Shown here: positions 1 through 8,899 of the stretch, piece by piece
Layout: each line of letters opens with the position of its first letter
Position numbering within the stretch: position 1 is the stretch's first letter
From: Nocardioides houyundeii
Lineage (GTDB): Bacteria > Actinomycetota > Actinomycetes > Propionibacteriales > Nocardioidaceae
Length of the DNA: 64,000 bases
Assembly: GCF_002865585.1 (NCBI RefSeq)
Contig: NZ_CP025581.1
Location: 1,488,001-1,552,000, forward strand
Direction of reading: 5' to 3'
Program-made: the position numbers and the translations under genes
The notes under the pieces: generated by a model
Database searches by the model: none
The model's input: the letters and a program-made list of their open reading frames with translations, nothing else
Told to the model about the DNA's origin: nothing

Positions 1-1
1 C

Positions 2-274
2 GCTGCCTTCACGACCGTGGGTGAGTGGCTCGGTGCGGGACTGGCGAACCTGACGGCCGCGTTCGATCCGGCTCGGGTGGTCGTGGGTGGTGGACTCGCG
101 GCGGCGGGGGCGCACTTCCTGGGTCGTGCGCGAGATGCCCTGGCGTCTTCGCTGGTGGGAGCCGGGCACCGGGCCCTCCCGCCGATCGTCGTCGCCTCCC
201 TCGGCGCGGAGGCAGGTCTGGTGGGCGCGACAGTCCAGGCCAGGCGTCAGGTGGAAGGCACGCCCGCGTGCTGA
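2..274 (+). CDS. ROK family sugar kinase (glucokinase-like), C-terminal fragment
   Basis: The last 90 codons of a reading frame that enters from the left edge and stops at the TGA at 272-274. The fragment has the end of the ROK fold: a helix ending in LANLTAAFDP, then the strand-turn VVVGGGLAAAG, which matches the conserved ROK element near the C-terminus, and a closing LGAEAGLVGAT helix. Family knowledge: ROK kinases of this type phosphorylate glucose in the cytosol, but some are repressors, and the catalytic and zinc-binding parts lie outside the window. The GTG at 17 is internal. Kinase identity is inferred from the C-terminal pattern only. Confidence 0.7.
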   Translation, partial: AAFTTVGEWLGAGLANLTAAFDPARVVVGGGLAAAGAHFLGRARDALASSLVGAGHRALPPIVVASLGAEAGLVGATVQARRQVEGTPAC

Positions 275-324
275 GTGTGGCTGATCGCCTGCGGGCGTGG
301 CGGGAACGCTGACAGACTCCCGGG

Positions 325-1706
325 GTGCAAGCTCATTCCCTCGGACGTGTCTGGGTGCTGGGCATCGGTGGCACGTGCCTGTTCCTGGTAACCCAGTCGG
401 AGCCGGTGTTCCTGGTGCCGCTGCTCCTGCTGGTCGCGACCGGGTGGGCGCTGTTCCTGGTCGTCGGAGGGCCGAACCGGTCCACGCGGATCGACCCGTT
501 CCACGTGGCGGGGACGATGGCGGCCCTCGCCCTGCTGATCACCGGGGCACTCATCGCGATCGACTACGGCGGCAGTCTGCTGGGCCAGGTCGCCCTGGTC
601 TGCGGCTACGCCGGCGTCGGGGTGGTGGCGGTCTGGGGCTCCCCTCGGTGGTCCGGCAGAGCCTTCCTGGCACTTCTTCTGGTCCACGTCGTCGTTGCGC
701 TCGTGGACTTCCACAGCTACGACCCGCGGATCGACGTCCAGCCGTTCCTCGAAGGCGGCATCGACGCCCTCTGGTCGGGTTCCAGCCCCTACGGCATCAC
801 CATTCCCAACGTCTTCGACGCCGCGGACACAGCCAAGTTCTACGGCCCCGGCATCGTGGACCAGGGTCGCGTGTTGATCGGCTACCCGTACCTGCCCTCC
901 CCCTGCTGCTGGACTCCCTGGCTCACGTCGTGGGCGAGGTGCGGCTCATGCACCTGGCCTCGCTGCTCGGGACAGCCGCGATCATCCGGCACCTGGCCAC
1001 GGACCGGACGGGCCGGGCGCTCGCGGTGCTCGTGGTGGCCGCCCCGGTCTCCCGGCCGCTTGTCAACAACTTCTGGGTGGAGCTGGTGATGACCCTGCTG
1101 CTGGCGCTCTCGGTCTGGGCGATGTGCCGGGACCAGCGGACCCGAGCTGGTATCGCGCTCGGGCTGCTGCTCGCCTCCAAGCAGAACCTGGTGGTGGTCC
1201 TGCCGAGCTTCCTCAGCGTGTGGCGGGCGGGGGTCGCCGCGCCGTGGTGGTCGCCGTGCTCCTGGCCGCCGGGCTGATCGGGCCGTTCCTGCTCTGGGAC
1301 CCCAGAGGCTTCTGGCGCTCGGCGGTGGAGTTCCAGTTCGTCCAGCCGTTCCGCGAGGACGCGATGTCGCTGCTCCCGGGCCTGGTGGACGTCGTCGGCC
1401 CCCTGCCGGACTGGTTCCTCTCCGGGCCGTCGCTGGTGCTGGGCCTTGCGGTCTCCACCCTGGTGGCCTGGCGCACCAGACCTGGGCCGACGGCCTTCGC
1501 GCTTGGGGTGGGGCTGAGCCTGCTGGTCACGGTGCTGCTGTCCAAGCAGGCGTTCACGAACTACTTTGGCTTCATCGGCGCCGCGTTGCTGCTGGCCGCC
1601 ACCACGTGGCAGCGAGACAGCCCCACCGCCTCGGCAACGGCTCCGGGAGAATCGGCGCGCGTGCCGGGGGAGCCCTGGCCGGAGCAGGACGGACAGGAGG
1701 TCCCGA
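325..1706 (+). pseudogene. Membrane glycosyltransferase-like protein, first tandem copy, broken by two frameshifts
   Basis: Three successive frames together read as one polytopic membrane protein homologous throughout to the next gene. Frame one starts at GTG 325 and runs to GYPYLPSP near 900. Frame two continues with LLLDSLAHVVGEVRLMHLA to about 1229. Frame three carries FWRSAVEFQFVQPFRE and the C-terminus. Each break lies in a run of five identical bases (C at 899-903, G at 1229-1233), and one added base would restore the frame. The true end is unclear: the third frame stays open to 1864, overlapping the next gene, but similarity fades near 1620. Shared motifs include NPY/SPYGIT, GLLLASKQ and FVQPFR. 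Either a decayed paralogue or an intact gene with two sequence errors. Confidence 0.6.
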
Positions 1707-3074
1707 GTGGTGGAGCACCGCGGGGCGCGCGTGGCCGTCCTCACGACCGCGGCGCTCGCGATGTACTACCAGACCCAGCAGGTTCCCACCCTGGTGGTGC
1801 CCTCGATCCTGGTGCTGGGGGTCCTCGCAGCGCTCCTCATGCTGGCCAGGCCCACCCCGGTTGACCAACTTGACCCGTGGTGGCCGGCGCTGGTGGTGAC
1901 CGGGACCTGTCTGGCGGACACCGCGGTCAGGTACGGGCTCGACCACGGGGGGCGGACAGCCGGAACTATGGCGATCGTGGTGCTGTACCTGGGCACCGGC
2001 GCCGTAGCGATGCTGGGCGGCGCTCGGTCGTCCCGGGTGGGCTTCGTCGCCCTGCTCGCCGTGCATGCCGTGCTGATCCTGGTGGACCTCCGGGTGCATC
2101 CGCAGTTGATCGACGTCCAGGTGTTCCTCGACGAGGGGGTCGACGCCCTGCTGCACGGGGTGAACCCCTACTCCATCACCATGCCCAACATCTTCGACCC
2201 GGAGCGCACCGCCCGCCTTTACGGGCCGGGAGTGGTGCAGGACGGCCGCATCCAGTACGGCTTCCCGTACCTGCCCGCCCCGCTGTTCTTGGACGTGCCG
2301 GGTCGGCTGCTCGGCGACGTCAGGTACGTCCACCTGGCGGCGCTACTCGCCACCGCGGTCCTGGTCCGGCACCTGGCCACCGACCGCACGGGCCGCGCGA
2401 TGGCGGTGCTGCTGGTCAGCGCTCCGGTCTCGCGCGTGGTGGTCAACGCGTACTGGATCGAGCCCTTGCTCGGCCTGCTCCTCGCGCTCACCGTGTGGTC
2501 CTTGGCGCGCCGGCGGCCCGGGTGGGCTGGGATCGCGTTGGGACTGCTGCTGGCCTCCAAGCAGTACCTGGTCGTGGCGGTGCCGAGCCTGGCGAGCGCG
2601 TGGCGCGGCCACGGTCGCAAGGCCCTGTTCGCGACGGTGGCGACCGCCGTACTGGTGGTGCTGCCCTTCTTCGCCCTCGACCCGGTCGGGTTCTGGCGTT
2701 CGGTCGTGCAGTGGCAGTTCGTGCAGCCGTTCCGGAACGACTCCATGTCGCTCCTGCCGGGTCTGGCCGACGCGTTCGGCGAGCTGCCGGGCTGGTTCGT
2801 CTCCGGGCCGTCGCTGGTCCTGGGGCTGCTGGTCTCAGGCCTGGTGGCCTGGCGCACCAGGCCAGGACCGACCGCCCTGGCGCTGGGCGTGGGGCTGAGC
2901 CTGCTGGTGACCGTGCTCTTCTCCAAGCAGGCCTTTCCCAACTACTTCTACTTCGCCGGCGCTGCCCTGATCCTCGCGGTGACCACGTGGCCCCAGGACG
3001 AACCGAGACGTCAGACCTGCGCGCCGTTGTCCCAGGGATCGCGGGGGTCCCGCGACATCGTCGCGACGAGATAG
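1707..3074 (+). CDS. Polytopic membrane protein, GT-C/DUF2029-like glycosyltransferase, second tandem copy
   Basis: A 455-residue protein with about ten hydrophobic segments. I chose GTG 1707 because AGGAGG (1695-1700) lies six bases upstream; the open frame extends further but reads as non-coding. Loop motifs such as GVNPYSITMPNIFD, YGFPYLPAP, a basic ATDRTGR turn and GLLLASKQYLV resemble actinobacterial GT87/DUF2029 mannosyltransferase-like proteins, which use polyprenyl-phosphate sugars outside the membrane. The family call is an inference, as no single catalytic residue is decisive. The end overlaps the convergent gene by 64 bases. Together with the preceding copy it forms a tandem duplication. 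Confidence 0.7.
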   Translation: MVEHRGARVAVLTTAALAMYYQTQQVPTLVVPSILVLGVLAALLMLARPTPVDQLDPWWPALVVTGTCLADTAVRYGLDHGGRTAGTMAIVVLYLGTGAVAMLGGARSSRVGFVALLAVHAVLILVDLRVHPQLIDVQVFLDEGVDALLHGVNPYSITMPNIFDPERTARLYGPGVVQDGRIQYGFPYLPAPLFLDVPGRLLGDVRYVHLAALLATAVLVRHLATDRTGRAMAVLLVSAPVSRVVVNAYWIEPLLGLLLALTVWSLARRRPGWAGIALGLLLASKQYLVVAVPSLASAWRGHGRKALFATVATAVLVVLPFFALDPVGFWRSVVQWQFVQPFRNDSMSLLPGLADAFGELPGWFVSGPSLVLGLLVSGLVAWRTRPGPTALALGVGLSLLVTVLFSKQAFPNYFYFAGAALILAVTTWPQDEPRRQTCAPLSQGSRGSRDIVATR

Positions 3075-3466
3075 CCGAAGCCGGCGACGAAGCAGACGAC
3101 CGCGACCAGCGAGACCAGCGTGGGCGGACGCCAGCCGGTCAGGGCCAGCACGAGCATCAGGATCGGGATCCCCAGAACCGCCGACCACGACGCGCGGCGC
3201 AGCGGCGGCACCTCCGGCAACGGGGGCGCCGGCTGGGGCACGAAGTCGTCGTCGGTGTCTCCCTCGGGCTCCGGCGGGTCGCCGGCGGCCTCGTCGGACC
3301 CCGAGGGGCCGGTGAAGGGACCAGGATCCGTGGCGGCAGGGTCGCCCTCACCGGCGGGGCGCGCACGTCGGCCGCCGGCGGTCTCGGTCCCGAGGTCGTC
3401 GAGGCTGGGCCGCTCGCCGTAGTTTTCGACGATCGCCCTCCAGGCCTCGTCGTCCCGCGAAGTCAC
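3011..3466 (-). CDS. Conserved membrane protein with acidic cytoplasmic region
   Basis: A 151-residue protein. Residues 1-85 are hydrophilic, rich in Asp, Glu and Pro, and begin with an SRDDEAWRAIVENYGERP block that looks conserved. Two hydrophobic segments follow at about 93-110 and 115-135, then a short tail with SRDPRDPWDNGAQV. The layout of a charged N-terminus plus two membrane helices is common among small unannotated actinobacterial proteins. I cannot assign a function. It is convergent with the glycosyltransferase-like gene, overlapping its 3' end. Confidence 0.75.
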   Translation of the reverse strand: MTSRDDEAWRAIVENYGERPSLDDLGTETAGGRRARPAGEGDPAATDPGPFTGPSGSDEAAGDPPEPEGDTDDDFVPQPAPPLPEVPPLRRASWSAVLGIPILMLVLALTGWRPPTLVSLVAVVCFVAGFGYLVATMSRDPRDPWDNGAQV

Positions 3467-3515
3467 TCCTCGACACTAGCCGGGGGACGGAACTGACGCC
3501 TCCCCGACGGGCGCC

Positions 3516-4283
3516 TCAGGACGTCACCCGAGCCACGAAGGCAGCGGACTCCTCGAAGATGGTGGGGGCGTCGTTGTCCAGCGTGGCCACGTGGAAGCTC
3601 TCCTCGAGCGAGCGTTCGGTGAAGTCCCGGGAGGAGATCCGGGCCTTGATGATCTCCAGCGAGGACGGGTCGACCACGTGGTCGACGGCGGACTTGAAGA
3701 GGAGCACCGGGACCGTGATGCGCACCAGGTCCTCACGGAGCAGCCGCCAGTGGCGCATCATCGAGTGAGTGGCCTTGAGGGGCGTGCGGAGGTAGCCGTG
3801 CTCCTCGCCGCCGGGCTTCTTGATGTCGTTCGCGATGCCGGGGAGTGAGGGGACGACCCACTTGAGCACCGGCAGTGCCAGCACGTCCTTGCGGGTGGTG
3901 GCCACCGCCGGGTTGACCAGCACCAGGCCGCGCAGCGCCTCTCCCCGGTCGGCCGCGAGCTGGAGAGCCAGGGCGCCACCCATGGACAGGCCGCCGACGA
4001 CGACCTCGTCGCTCTCCCGCGCCAGCCGGTCGAAGGCCCGGTCGAGCTCGGCGTACCAGTCGTCCCAGGTGGTGCGGTTGAGCTCCTGCCACGACGTGCC
4101 GTGCCCGGGCAGCCGGGGCACCTCCACGCCGTACCCGCGCGCGGCCAGGGCCTCGCCCCACGGCTTGATGGAGGCGGGCGAGCCGGTGAAGCCATGGCTC
4201 AGCAGCACGCCGATCCGGCGGCCGCCGGTCTGCTCGGGACTGGCGGGGCGCGAGAGCGGCGAGGCGAGCGGGTGGATGGCCAT
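3516..4283 (-). CDS. Alpha/beta hydrolase, carboxylesterase or monoacylglycerol lipase type
   Basis: A 255-residue alpha/beta-hydrolase. The oxyanion segment SHGFTGSP is followed by the nucleophile elbow GLSMGG (catalytic Ser near residue 115). The likely acid is in KSAVDHVVDP and the likely His in ESFHVATLDND near the C-terminus. The compact size and the HGFTGSP and SFHVATLD blocks resemble the Est30-type carboxylesterase/monoglyceride lipase group, which cleaves short acyl esters or monoglycerides in the cytosol. I place the start at ATG 4283; another ATG in the same frame lies at 4292, and the open frame further upstream looks non-coding. It is divergent from the PlsC acyltransferase, so a lipid-related role is plausible. 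Confidence 0.85.
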   Translation of the reverse strand: MAIHPLASPLSRPASPEQTGGRRIGVLLSHGFTGSPASIKPWGEALAARGYGVEVPRLPGHGTSWQELNRTTWDDWYAELDRAFDRLARESDEVVVGGLSMGGALALQLAADRGEALRGLVLVNPAVATTRKDVLALPVLKWVVPSLPGIANDIKKPGGEEHGYLRTPLKATHSMMRHWRLLREDLVRITVPVLLFKSAVDHVVDPSSLEIIKARISSRDFTERSLEESFHVATLDNDAPTIFEESAAFVARVTS

Positions 4284-4339
4284 GCCGGGCATTCTGCACC
4301 AGCATCGGCAAATAGGCCCGGGGGGTCTAGGCTCGCGTC

Positions 4340-5086
4340 GTGCTGTACTGGTTCCTGAAGAGGATCGCCCTCGGGCCATTTCTCCGACTCATCTTCCGTC
4401 CCCAGGTAGAGGGAGCGGCCAACGTCCCTGCCGAGGGACCCGCCATCCTGGCCAGCAACCACCTCTCCTACGCCGACTGGCTGTTCATGCCGCTCACGCT
4501 GCCGCGCCGGGTGACCTTCGTGGCCAAGGCGGAGTACTTCACCACCCCCGGGGTCAAGGGCTGGTTCCAGAAGAAGTTCTTCGCCGGCTCCGGCCAGGTG
4601 CCGATCGATCGCAGCAGCGGCAACGCGGCTGAGGGCGCGCTGGCGTCCGCCAAGCAGATCCTGGCCCAGGGCGACCTGTTCGGGATCTACCCCGAGGGCA
4701 CCCGCTCCCACGACGGCAAGCTGTACCGCGGCAAGACCGGCGTCGCCCGGCTGGCGCTGGAGAGCCGCGCGCCGGTCATCCCGGTGGCCGTCGTGGGCAC
4801 GGACGTGGTCGCTCCTCCGGGCAAGAAGTTCGGATCCTTCACCCGGCCCATGGTCCGTTTCGGCGAGCCCCTGGACTTCTCCCGCTACGAGGGCATGGAG
4901 AACGACCGCTACATCCTGCGCTCCATCACCGACGAGATCATGTACGAGATCATGCGCCTCTCCGGCCAGGAGTACGTCGACATGTACGCCGCCCGGGCCA
5001 AGGACGAGGCCAAGAAGGCTGAGGACGAGACCCGGCGTCTCGAGCGCGAGGCCGCGGCCGAGGCCGAGGCCAAGCAGGCGTCCTGA
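4340..5086 (+). CDS. plsC: 1-acyl-sn-glycerol-3-phosphate acyltransferase (PlsC family)
   Basis: A 248-residue member of the PlsC family, which transfers an acyl chain to lysophosphatidate to form phosphatidic acid at the membrane. The catalytic HX4D motif is NHLSYAD near residue 47. The second block is PIDRSSG and the substrate-binding block YPEGTRS lies near residue 117; VIPVAVVGTD follows. The C-terminal 45 residues form a charged Lys/Glu/Ala helix. GTG 4340 starts the frame, just downstream of the divergent esterase. In M. tuberculosis the acyltransferase Rv2182c lies close to the class II DAHP synthase gene, as it does here, so this is its likely counterpart. Confidence 0.9.
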   Translation: MLYWFLKRIALGPFLRLIFRPQVEGAANVPAEGPAILASNHLSYADWLFMPLTLPRRVTFVAKAEYFTTPGVKGWFQKKFFAGSGQVPIDRSSGNAAEGALASAKQILAQGDLFGIYPEGTRSHDGKLYRGKTGVARLALESRAPVIPVAVVGTDVVAPPGKKFGSFTRPMVRFGEPLDFSRYEGMENDRYILRSITDEIMYEIMRLSGQEYVDMYAARAKDEAKKAEDETRRLEREAAAEAEAKQAS

Positions 5087-6272
5087 CCAGCCAGGCCGGG
5101 CCCCGGCCCCGTCCTGGGGTACGGGATCCCGACGACGCCGTCGGTGCCGGCGTCGAGGACCGGCTCTTCGACGCCCTCGCGGTACTCCGCGTCCTGGTCA
5201 CCATCAACATGGTGGGGCTCACCGTGTGGCGTTGGGACAACTTCGTCCGGCCCACCGCCGCGCTCGTGGCCGTCGGCCTGCTCGTGCTCTGGACCGGTGT
5301 GGCGCTCGTCGCCTACCGGGACGCGGCCCGCCGGACCCTGTGGCTGCTCGGCAGCGACCTCGCGGTGGCCGCGCTGGCCCTGGGCATCACCCCGTGGCTC
5401 AAGGGTGACGGCTTCCGGGCCACCCTGCCCGGGTTCTGGGTGATGGGGGCCCTGCTCGCCTGGGCGGTGCACTGGCACTGGCGCGGGGGACTGGTCGCGG
5501 CCGTGATCCTCTCGGTCGTCGACGTGGCGATCCGCCAGGAGGTGACGCAGACCAACTACGGACACATCTTCCTGCTGCTCCTGGGGGAACGGTGGTCGGC
5601 TACATGGCGGGTTCGGTGCGCGAGATGGCGGTCCAGGCCGCCCGCGCCGATCGGGCCACGGCCGCGGCCGAGGAGCGGGCCAGGCTCGCCCGGGCGGTGC
5701 ACGACGGCGTGCTGCAGGTGCTCAGCCTGGTGCAGCGCCGCGGGGCCGAGACCGGTGGCGAGTTCGGTGAGCTGGCCCGGCTCGCGGCCGAGCAGGAGTC
5801 CCGGCTGCGCTCGCTGATCCGGGCCCAGGACACCCTGTCGGAGGCTGTCCCCGCGTCGCAGGCCGAGAGCCGCGGGGCCCTCAGGGACCTCTCCGCAGCC
5901 CTGGAGGCGCTGGCCTCGTCGCGGGTGACCGTGGTGACCCCCGGTACGCCGGTGCCGATGCCGGCACCGCGGGTCGAGGCACTGGTCGGTGCGGTGCGGG
6001 CCTGCCTGGACAACGTCCAGCTGCACGTCGGGCTCGACGCCCCGGCCTGGGTGCTGCTCGAGCACGCCGGAGACGAGGTCACCGTCAGCGTGCGGGACGA
6101 AGGGCCGGGCATCCCGCCCGACCGGCTCGAGGCGGCCGCGCGCGAGGGACGGCTGGGCGTGGCCTCCTCGATCAGGGGGCGTCTGGAGGAGCTCGCAGGG
6201 ACCGCCTCGCTGCACACGGGCGCCCAGGGCACCGAATGGGAGCTGACCGCTCGGCTGGAGGAGCCCCGATGA
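5083..6272 (+). CDS. Membrane sensor histidine kinase (MacS-like), interrupted by a frameshift
   Basis: Two adjoining frames make one kinase of about 396 residues. The first frame (to about 5587) holds an N-terminal block EDRLFDALAVLRVL and five or so membrane segments ending in NYGHIFLLLLG. The second frame, open from 5592, resumes with VVGYMAGSVRE, an HxxP-free dimerisation helix ARLARAVHDGVLQVL with the phospho-acceptor His, and an ATPase domain with DNVQLHV and DEGPGIPPDRL. One missing G in the five-G run at 5583-5587 explains the break. No ATG, GTG or TTG precedes ATG 5209 in frame although the N-terminal block is upstream, so the start is uncertain. CTG 5083 overlapping the plsC stop is possible. 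It is followed by a LuxR-type regulator. Confidence 0.75.
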
Positions 6273-6805
6273 CCATCCACACCACGCATCCGTTCGCGTC
6301 CGAGGAACCGGATCGAGACCCCGTCCGCCGGCTGCGCGGCCGGCTCGGCGGCGTGGTCACGCTCTGGACCGCCGGCGACGCGCAGGGCCGTGCCGGGCTG
6401 ACGGTCTCCTCGGTGATGGTCGCGGGTGGCGAGCCGGGTCGGGTGCTGGGCCTGCTCGACCCGGACTCCGACCTCGTCGAGGTGCTGCAGCGCACCCGGG
6501 CGGCCGTCGTACACCTGCTGCGGTGGGAGCACCGCGACCTCGCCGACGCCTTCGCCGGCGTGGCGCCGGCGCCCGGAGGGCCCTTCCGGACCGGGGTGTT
6601 CGTCGCGGACACCGACGGACCCCGACTGGAGTCGGCCACCACCTGGGCCCGGGTCGAGATCGAGAGCCTCGTCGAGGTGGGCTGGTCCCTGCTCGTCACG
6701 GCCACCATCACGGCTGCGGAGATCGGCGACGAGGACGACCCGCTAATGCACCGCCGCGGCCGGTATCGGCGCGTGGGCGGGCCGGGCGGGCCCGCGGCGG
6801 ACTAG
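6269..6805 (+). CDS. Flavin reductase-like domain protein
   Basis: A 178-residue protein read from ATG 6269, which overlaps the kinase stop codon by three bases, so translation is probably coupled. The layout is that of the split-barrel flavin reductase family: GGVVTLWTAG, then AGLTVSSVMVAGGEPGRVLGLLDPDSDLVEVLQ, then AVVHLLRWEHRDLADAFAGVAP. Family members bind FMN and reduce flavin or act as small FMN oxidoreductases. The HLL..EHRDLAD block supports the assignment. Why it sits between a sensor kinase and its regulator is not visible from sequence; a redox-linked signal is only a guess. Confidence 0.75.
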   Translation: MTIHTTHPFASEEPDRDPVRRLRGRLGGVVTLWTAGDAQGRAGLTVSSVMVAGGEPGRVLGLLDPDSDLVEVLQRTRAAVVHLLRWEHRDLADAFAGVAPAPGGPFRTGVFVADTDGPRLESATTWARVEIESLVEVGWSLLVTATITAAEIGDEDDPLMHRRGRYRRVGGPGGPAAD

Positions 6806-6814
6806 GGTCACCGC

Positions 6815-7477
6815 GTGAGCGAGCAACCCACCAGGCTGATGGTCGTCGACGACCACCCGATGTGGCGCGACGCCGTGGAGCGAGACCTGCAGGCGGCGGG
6901 CTTCGACGTGGTCGCCGTCGCGGCCACCGGCGCGCAGGCCGTGGCCCGGTTCGCCGCGGCTCGGCCCCAGGTGGTCGTGCTGGACCTGCAGATCCCCGAG
7001 CCCAACGGCGTCGAGGTGACCCGCACGGTGCTGGAGCAGGACCCGGGCGCCCGGGTGCTGATCCTGTCCGCCTCGGGGGAGCAGAACGACGTGCTGGAGG
7101 CCGTGAAGGCGGGAGCCACCGGCTACCTGGTGAAGTCGGCCTCGCGCGAGGAGCTGATCTCCGCGGTACGGCGGGTGGCGGCCGGGGACACCGTCTTCAC
7201 CCCGGGACTCGCCGGGCTGGTGCTGGGCGAGTTCCGGCGGATCTCCGACCCCAGGACCGTGGACGGGACGCCCCAGCTGACCGACAGGGAGACCGAGGTG
7301 CTGCGGATGGTCGCGAAGGGGATGTCCTACAAGCAGATCGCCGAGCGGCTGTTCATCTCCCACCGCACCGTGCAGAACCATGTGCAGAACACCTTGCGCA
7401 AGCTGCAGATGCACAACCGGGTCGAGCTCACCAGGTACGCGATCGAGCAGGGCCTGGACGACCCCGAGGAGGCGTGA
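6815..7477 (+). CDS. LuxR/NarL-family response regulator
   Basis: A 220-residue two-domain regulator. The receiver domain (about 8-125) has the acidic pair VVDDHPMW, phospho-acceptor Asp in VVVLDLQIPEPNG near residue 56, and the conserved Lys in GYLVKSASREEL. The C-terminal LuxR helix-turn-helix (about 150-212) shows LTDRETEVLRMVAKGMSYKQIAERLFIS followed by RTVQNHVQNTLRKL. Family knowledge: phosphorylation drives dimerisation and promoter binding. The partner is almost certainly the upstream kinase, since the genes run in the same direction with only the flavin reductase-like gene between. GTG start at 6815. The stop overlaps the next start (GTGA). Confidence 0.92.
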   Translation: MSEQPTRLMVVDDHPMWRDAVERDLQAAGFDVVAVAATGAQAVARFAAARPQVVVLDLQIPEPNGVEVTRTVLEQDPGARVLILSASGEQNDVLEAVKAGATGYLVKSASREELISAVRRVAAGDTVFTPGLAGLVLGEFRRISDPRTVDGTPQLTDRETEVLRMVAKGMSYKQIAERLFISHRTVQNHVQNTLRKLQMHNRVELTRYAIEQGLDDPEEA

Positions 7478-7953
7478 TCACGCCCGTGAGCTGGCGACCC
7501 GCGGGGGCGGCGGACGCGTTCGCACTGGCCGAGGTCGAGCGGGTCGCGAACCTGGAGGCGCTCGCGCACGTGTTCGATCCGCTGCGCCACCCGTTCCCCT
7601 TTGACGACGTGCTGGCCCGGTGGGCGCTGGTGCTCCAAGACCCCGAGGTCCGGGTGGAGGCGGTCGGGGGGGAGCAGGGCCTGCTGGCCTGCACGGCGTA
7701 CGACCAGGAGAACCTGCGCCACCTGTTCGTGCATCCCCAGCGGTGGGGCACCGGTCTCGGACGCGACGGCGTGGCGCGGGCGGTGGCCCACATCCGAGGC
7801 CTCGGTGGGACCCCGCACCTGTGGAGCCTGGAGGAGAACCGCCGGGCCCGAGGGCTGTACGAGCACCTGGGATGGTGTCCCACCGGGGTCACCCGGGAGG
7901 CCGTCTGGCCCCCGCACCCTGTTGAGATGGAGTACAGCCTCACCTGGTCGTGA
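7474..7953 (+). CDS. GNAT family N-acetyltransferase
   Basis: A 159-residue GNAT protein that moves an acetyl group from acetyl-CoA to an amine. It has the N-terminal element WRPAGAADAFALAEVE, the core strand LRHLFVHPQRWGTGLGRD with the Q/RxxGxG/A-like acetyl-CoA loop, and LWSLEENRRARGLYEHLGW, the usual motif B ending. The substrate cannot be predicted. GTG 7474 overlaps the regulator stop; GTG 7486 is an in-frame alternative, because AGGAGG at 7467-7472 is too close to the first and rather far from the second. Last gene of the kinase-regulator operon. Confidence 0.85.
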   Translation: MITPVSWRPAGAADAFALAEVERVANLEALAHVFDPLRHPFPFDDVLARWALVLQDPEVRVEAVGGEQGLLACTAYDQENLRHLFVHPQRWGTGLGRDGVARAVAHIRGLGGTPHLWSLEENRRARGLYEHLGWCPTGVTREAVWPPHPVEMEYSLTWS

Positions 7954-7972
7954 GTCCGAGGCCCCGCGCCCT

Positions 7973-8892
7973 ATGCTCACCAACGTGTCGAGTGACCCTC
8001 TCCTCCAGGTGGCGGACGAGCTCTACTCCTTGCCGCTGGCGGAGTTCACCCCCGCACGGGACCGTCACGCCAAGGAGCTGAAGGGCTCCGACGCAGCCCT
8101 GGCTGCCCGGGTCAAGGCCCTGCGCAAGCCGTCGCTGGCCGCCTGGGTGGTCAACCTCCTGGTGCGCCGGGAGGCCGAGCAGGTGGAGCAGCTCCTCGCG
8201 GTGGGGGCAGCCCTGCGCGAGGCACAGGCCAACCTGGTCGGCGAGGAGCTGCGGGCGCTGACCCGGCAGCGGCGACAGGTGACCGCCGCGGTCACCGGCC
8301 GCGCGCGCAGCCTGGCCGCGGAGGCCGGCCAACGGGTCACCGACTCGGTGGCCGACCACGTGGAGGCCACCTTGACGGCGGCGGTGCTGGACTCAGACGC
8401 CGCGGAGGCGGTGCGCAGCGGGCTGCTGGTCACGGGGCTGAGCGCGACGGGGGTGGATCCCGTCGACGTCGCCGCCGCGGTGGCCGCGCCGGCAGCCCTC
8501 GGCTTCGCCGCCAGCACCCGCGAGGCCCCCGTCGCGTCCCGGCCCCAGCTCCGGGTGGTGCCGGACCCGGACGCGGACGCCAAGAGGCTCAGTGCCGCCC
8601 GGGAGCGCGTGAGCCGGGAGGCTGCCGACCTGGCCAGCGCCAGGGGGAGCACGAGGCGGCGGCGCGCGAGGTGGCCGAGCTGGAGGCCCGGAGCATGCAG
8701 CTGCAGTCGGAGATCGACGAGCTGCGCCGCCGGCTGGCAGAGCTGGAGGCCGCGGCCGAGCAGGTCGACGACGACCTCACCGACGCCGAGGACGTCCGAG
8801 CCGAGGCGGAGGGGACCCTGGCTGAGCGGGAGCGCTCGCACCAGGCGGCCGCCGAGTCGCTGGCGACCCTGGAGCAGCGGCCCCAGTCCTAA
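7973..8892 (+). CDS. Coiled-coil protein of unknown function, interrupted by a frameshift
   Basis: Two frames together give about 305 residues. The first part contains LYSLPLAEFTPARDRHAKELK and KPSLAAWVVNLLVRRE, a block seen in many uncharacterised actinobacterial proteins. It continues through Ala-rich helices to ASARG near 8645. The second frame resumes with EHEAAAREVAELEARSMQLQSE and forms a long Glu/Ala/Arg coiled coil to the TAA at 8890-8892. The break lies in the five-G run at 8643-8647; six would join the frames without a gap. GTG 7985 is an alternative start. No function is known to me. It is convergent with glpK, only seven bases away. Confidence 0.65.
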
Positions 8893-8899
8893 CCCTGCC

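Noticed and set aside
1877-3496. Long plus-strand frame overlapping the second membrane gene and the next gene
   Set aside because: Arg/Gly/Ala-rich translation without hydrophobic helices; a shadow of the true frame.
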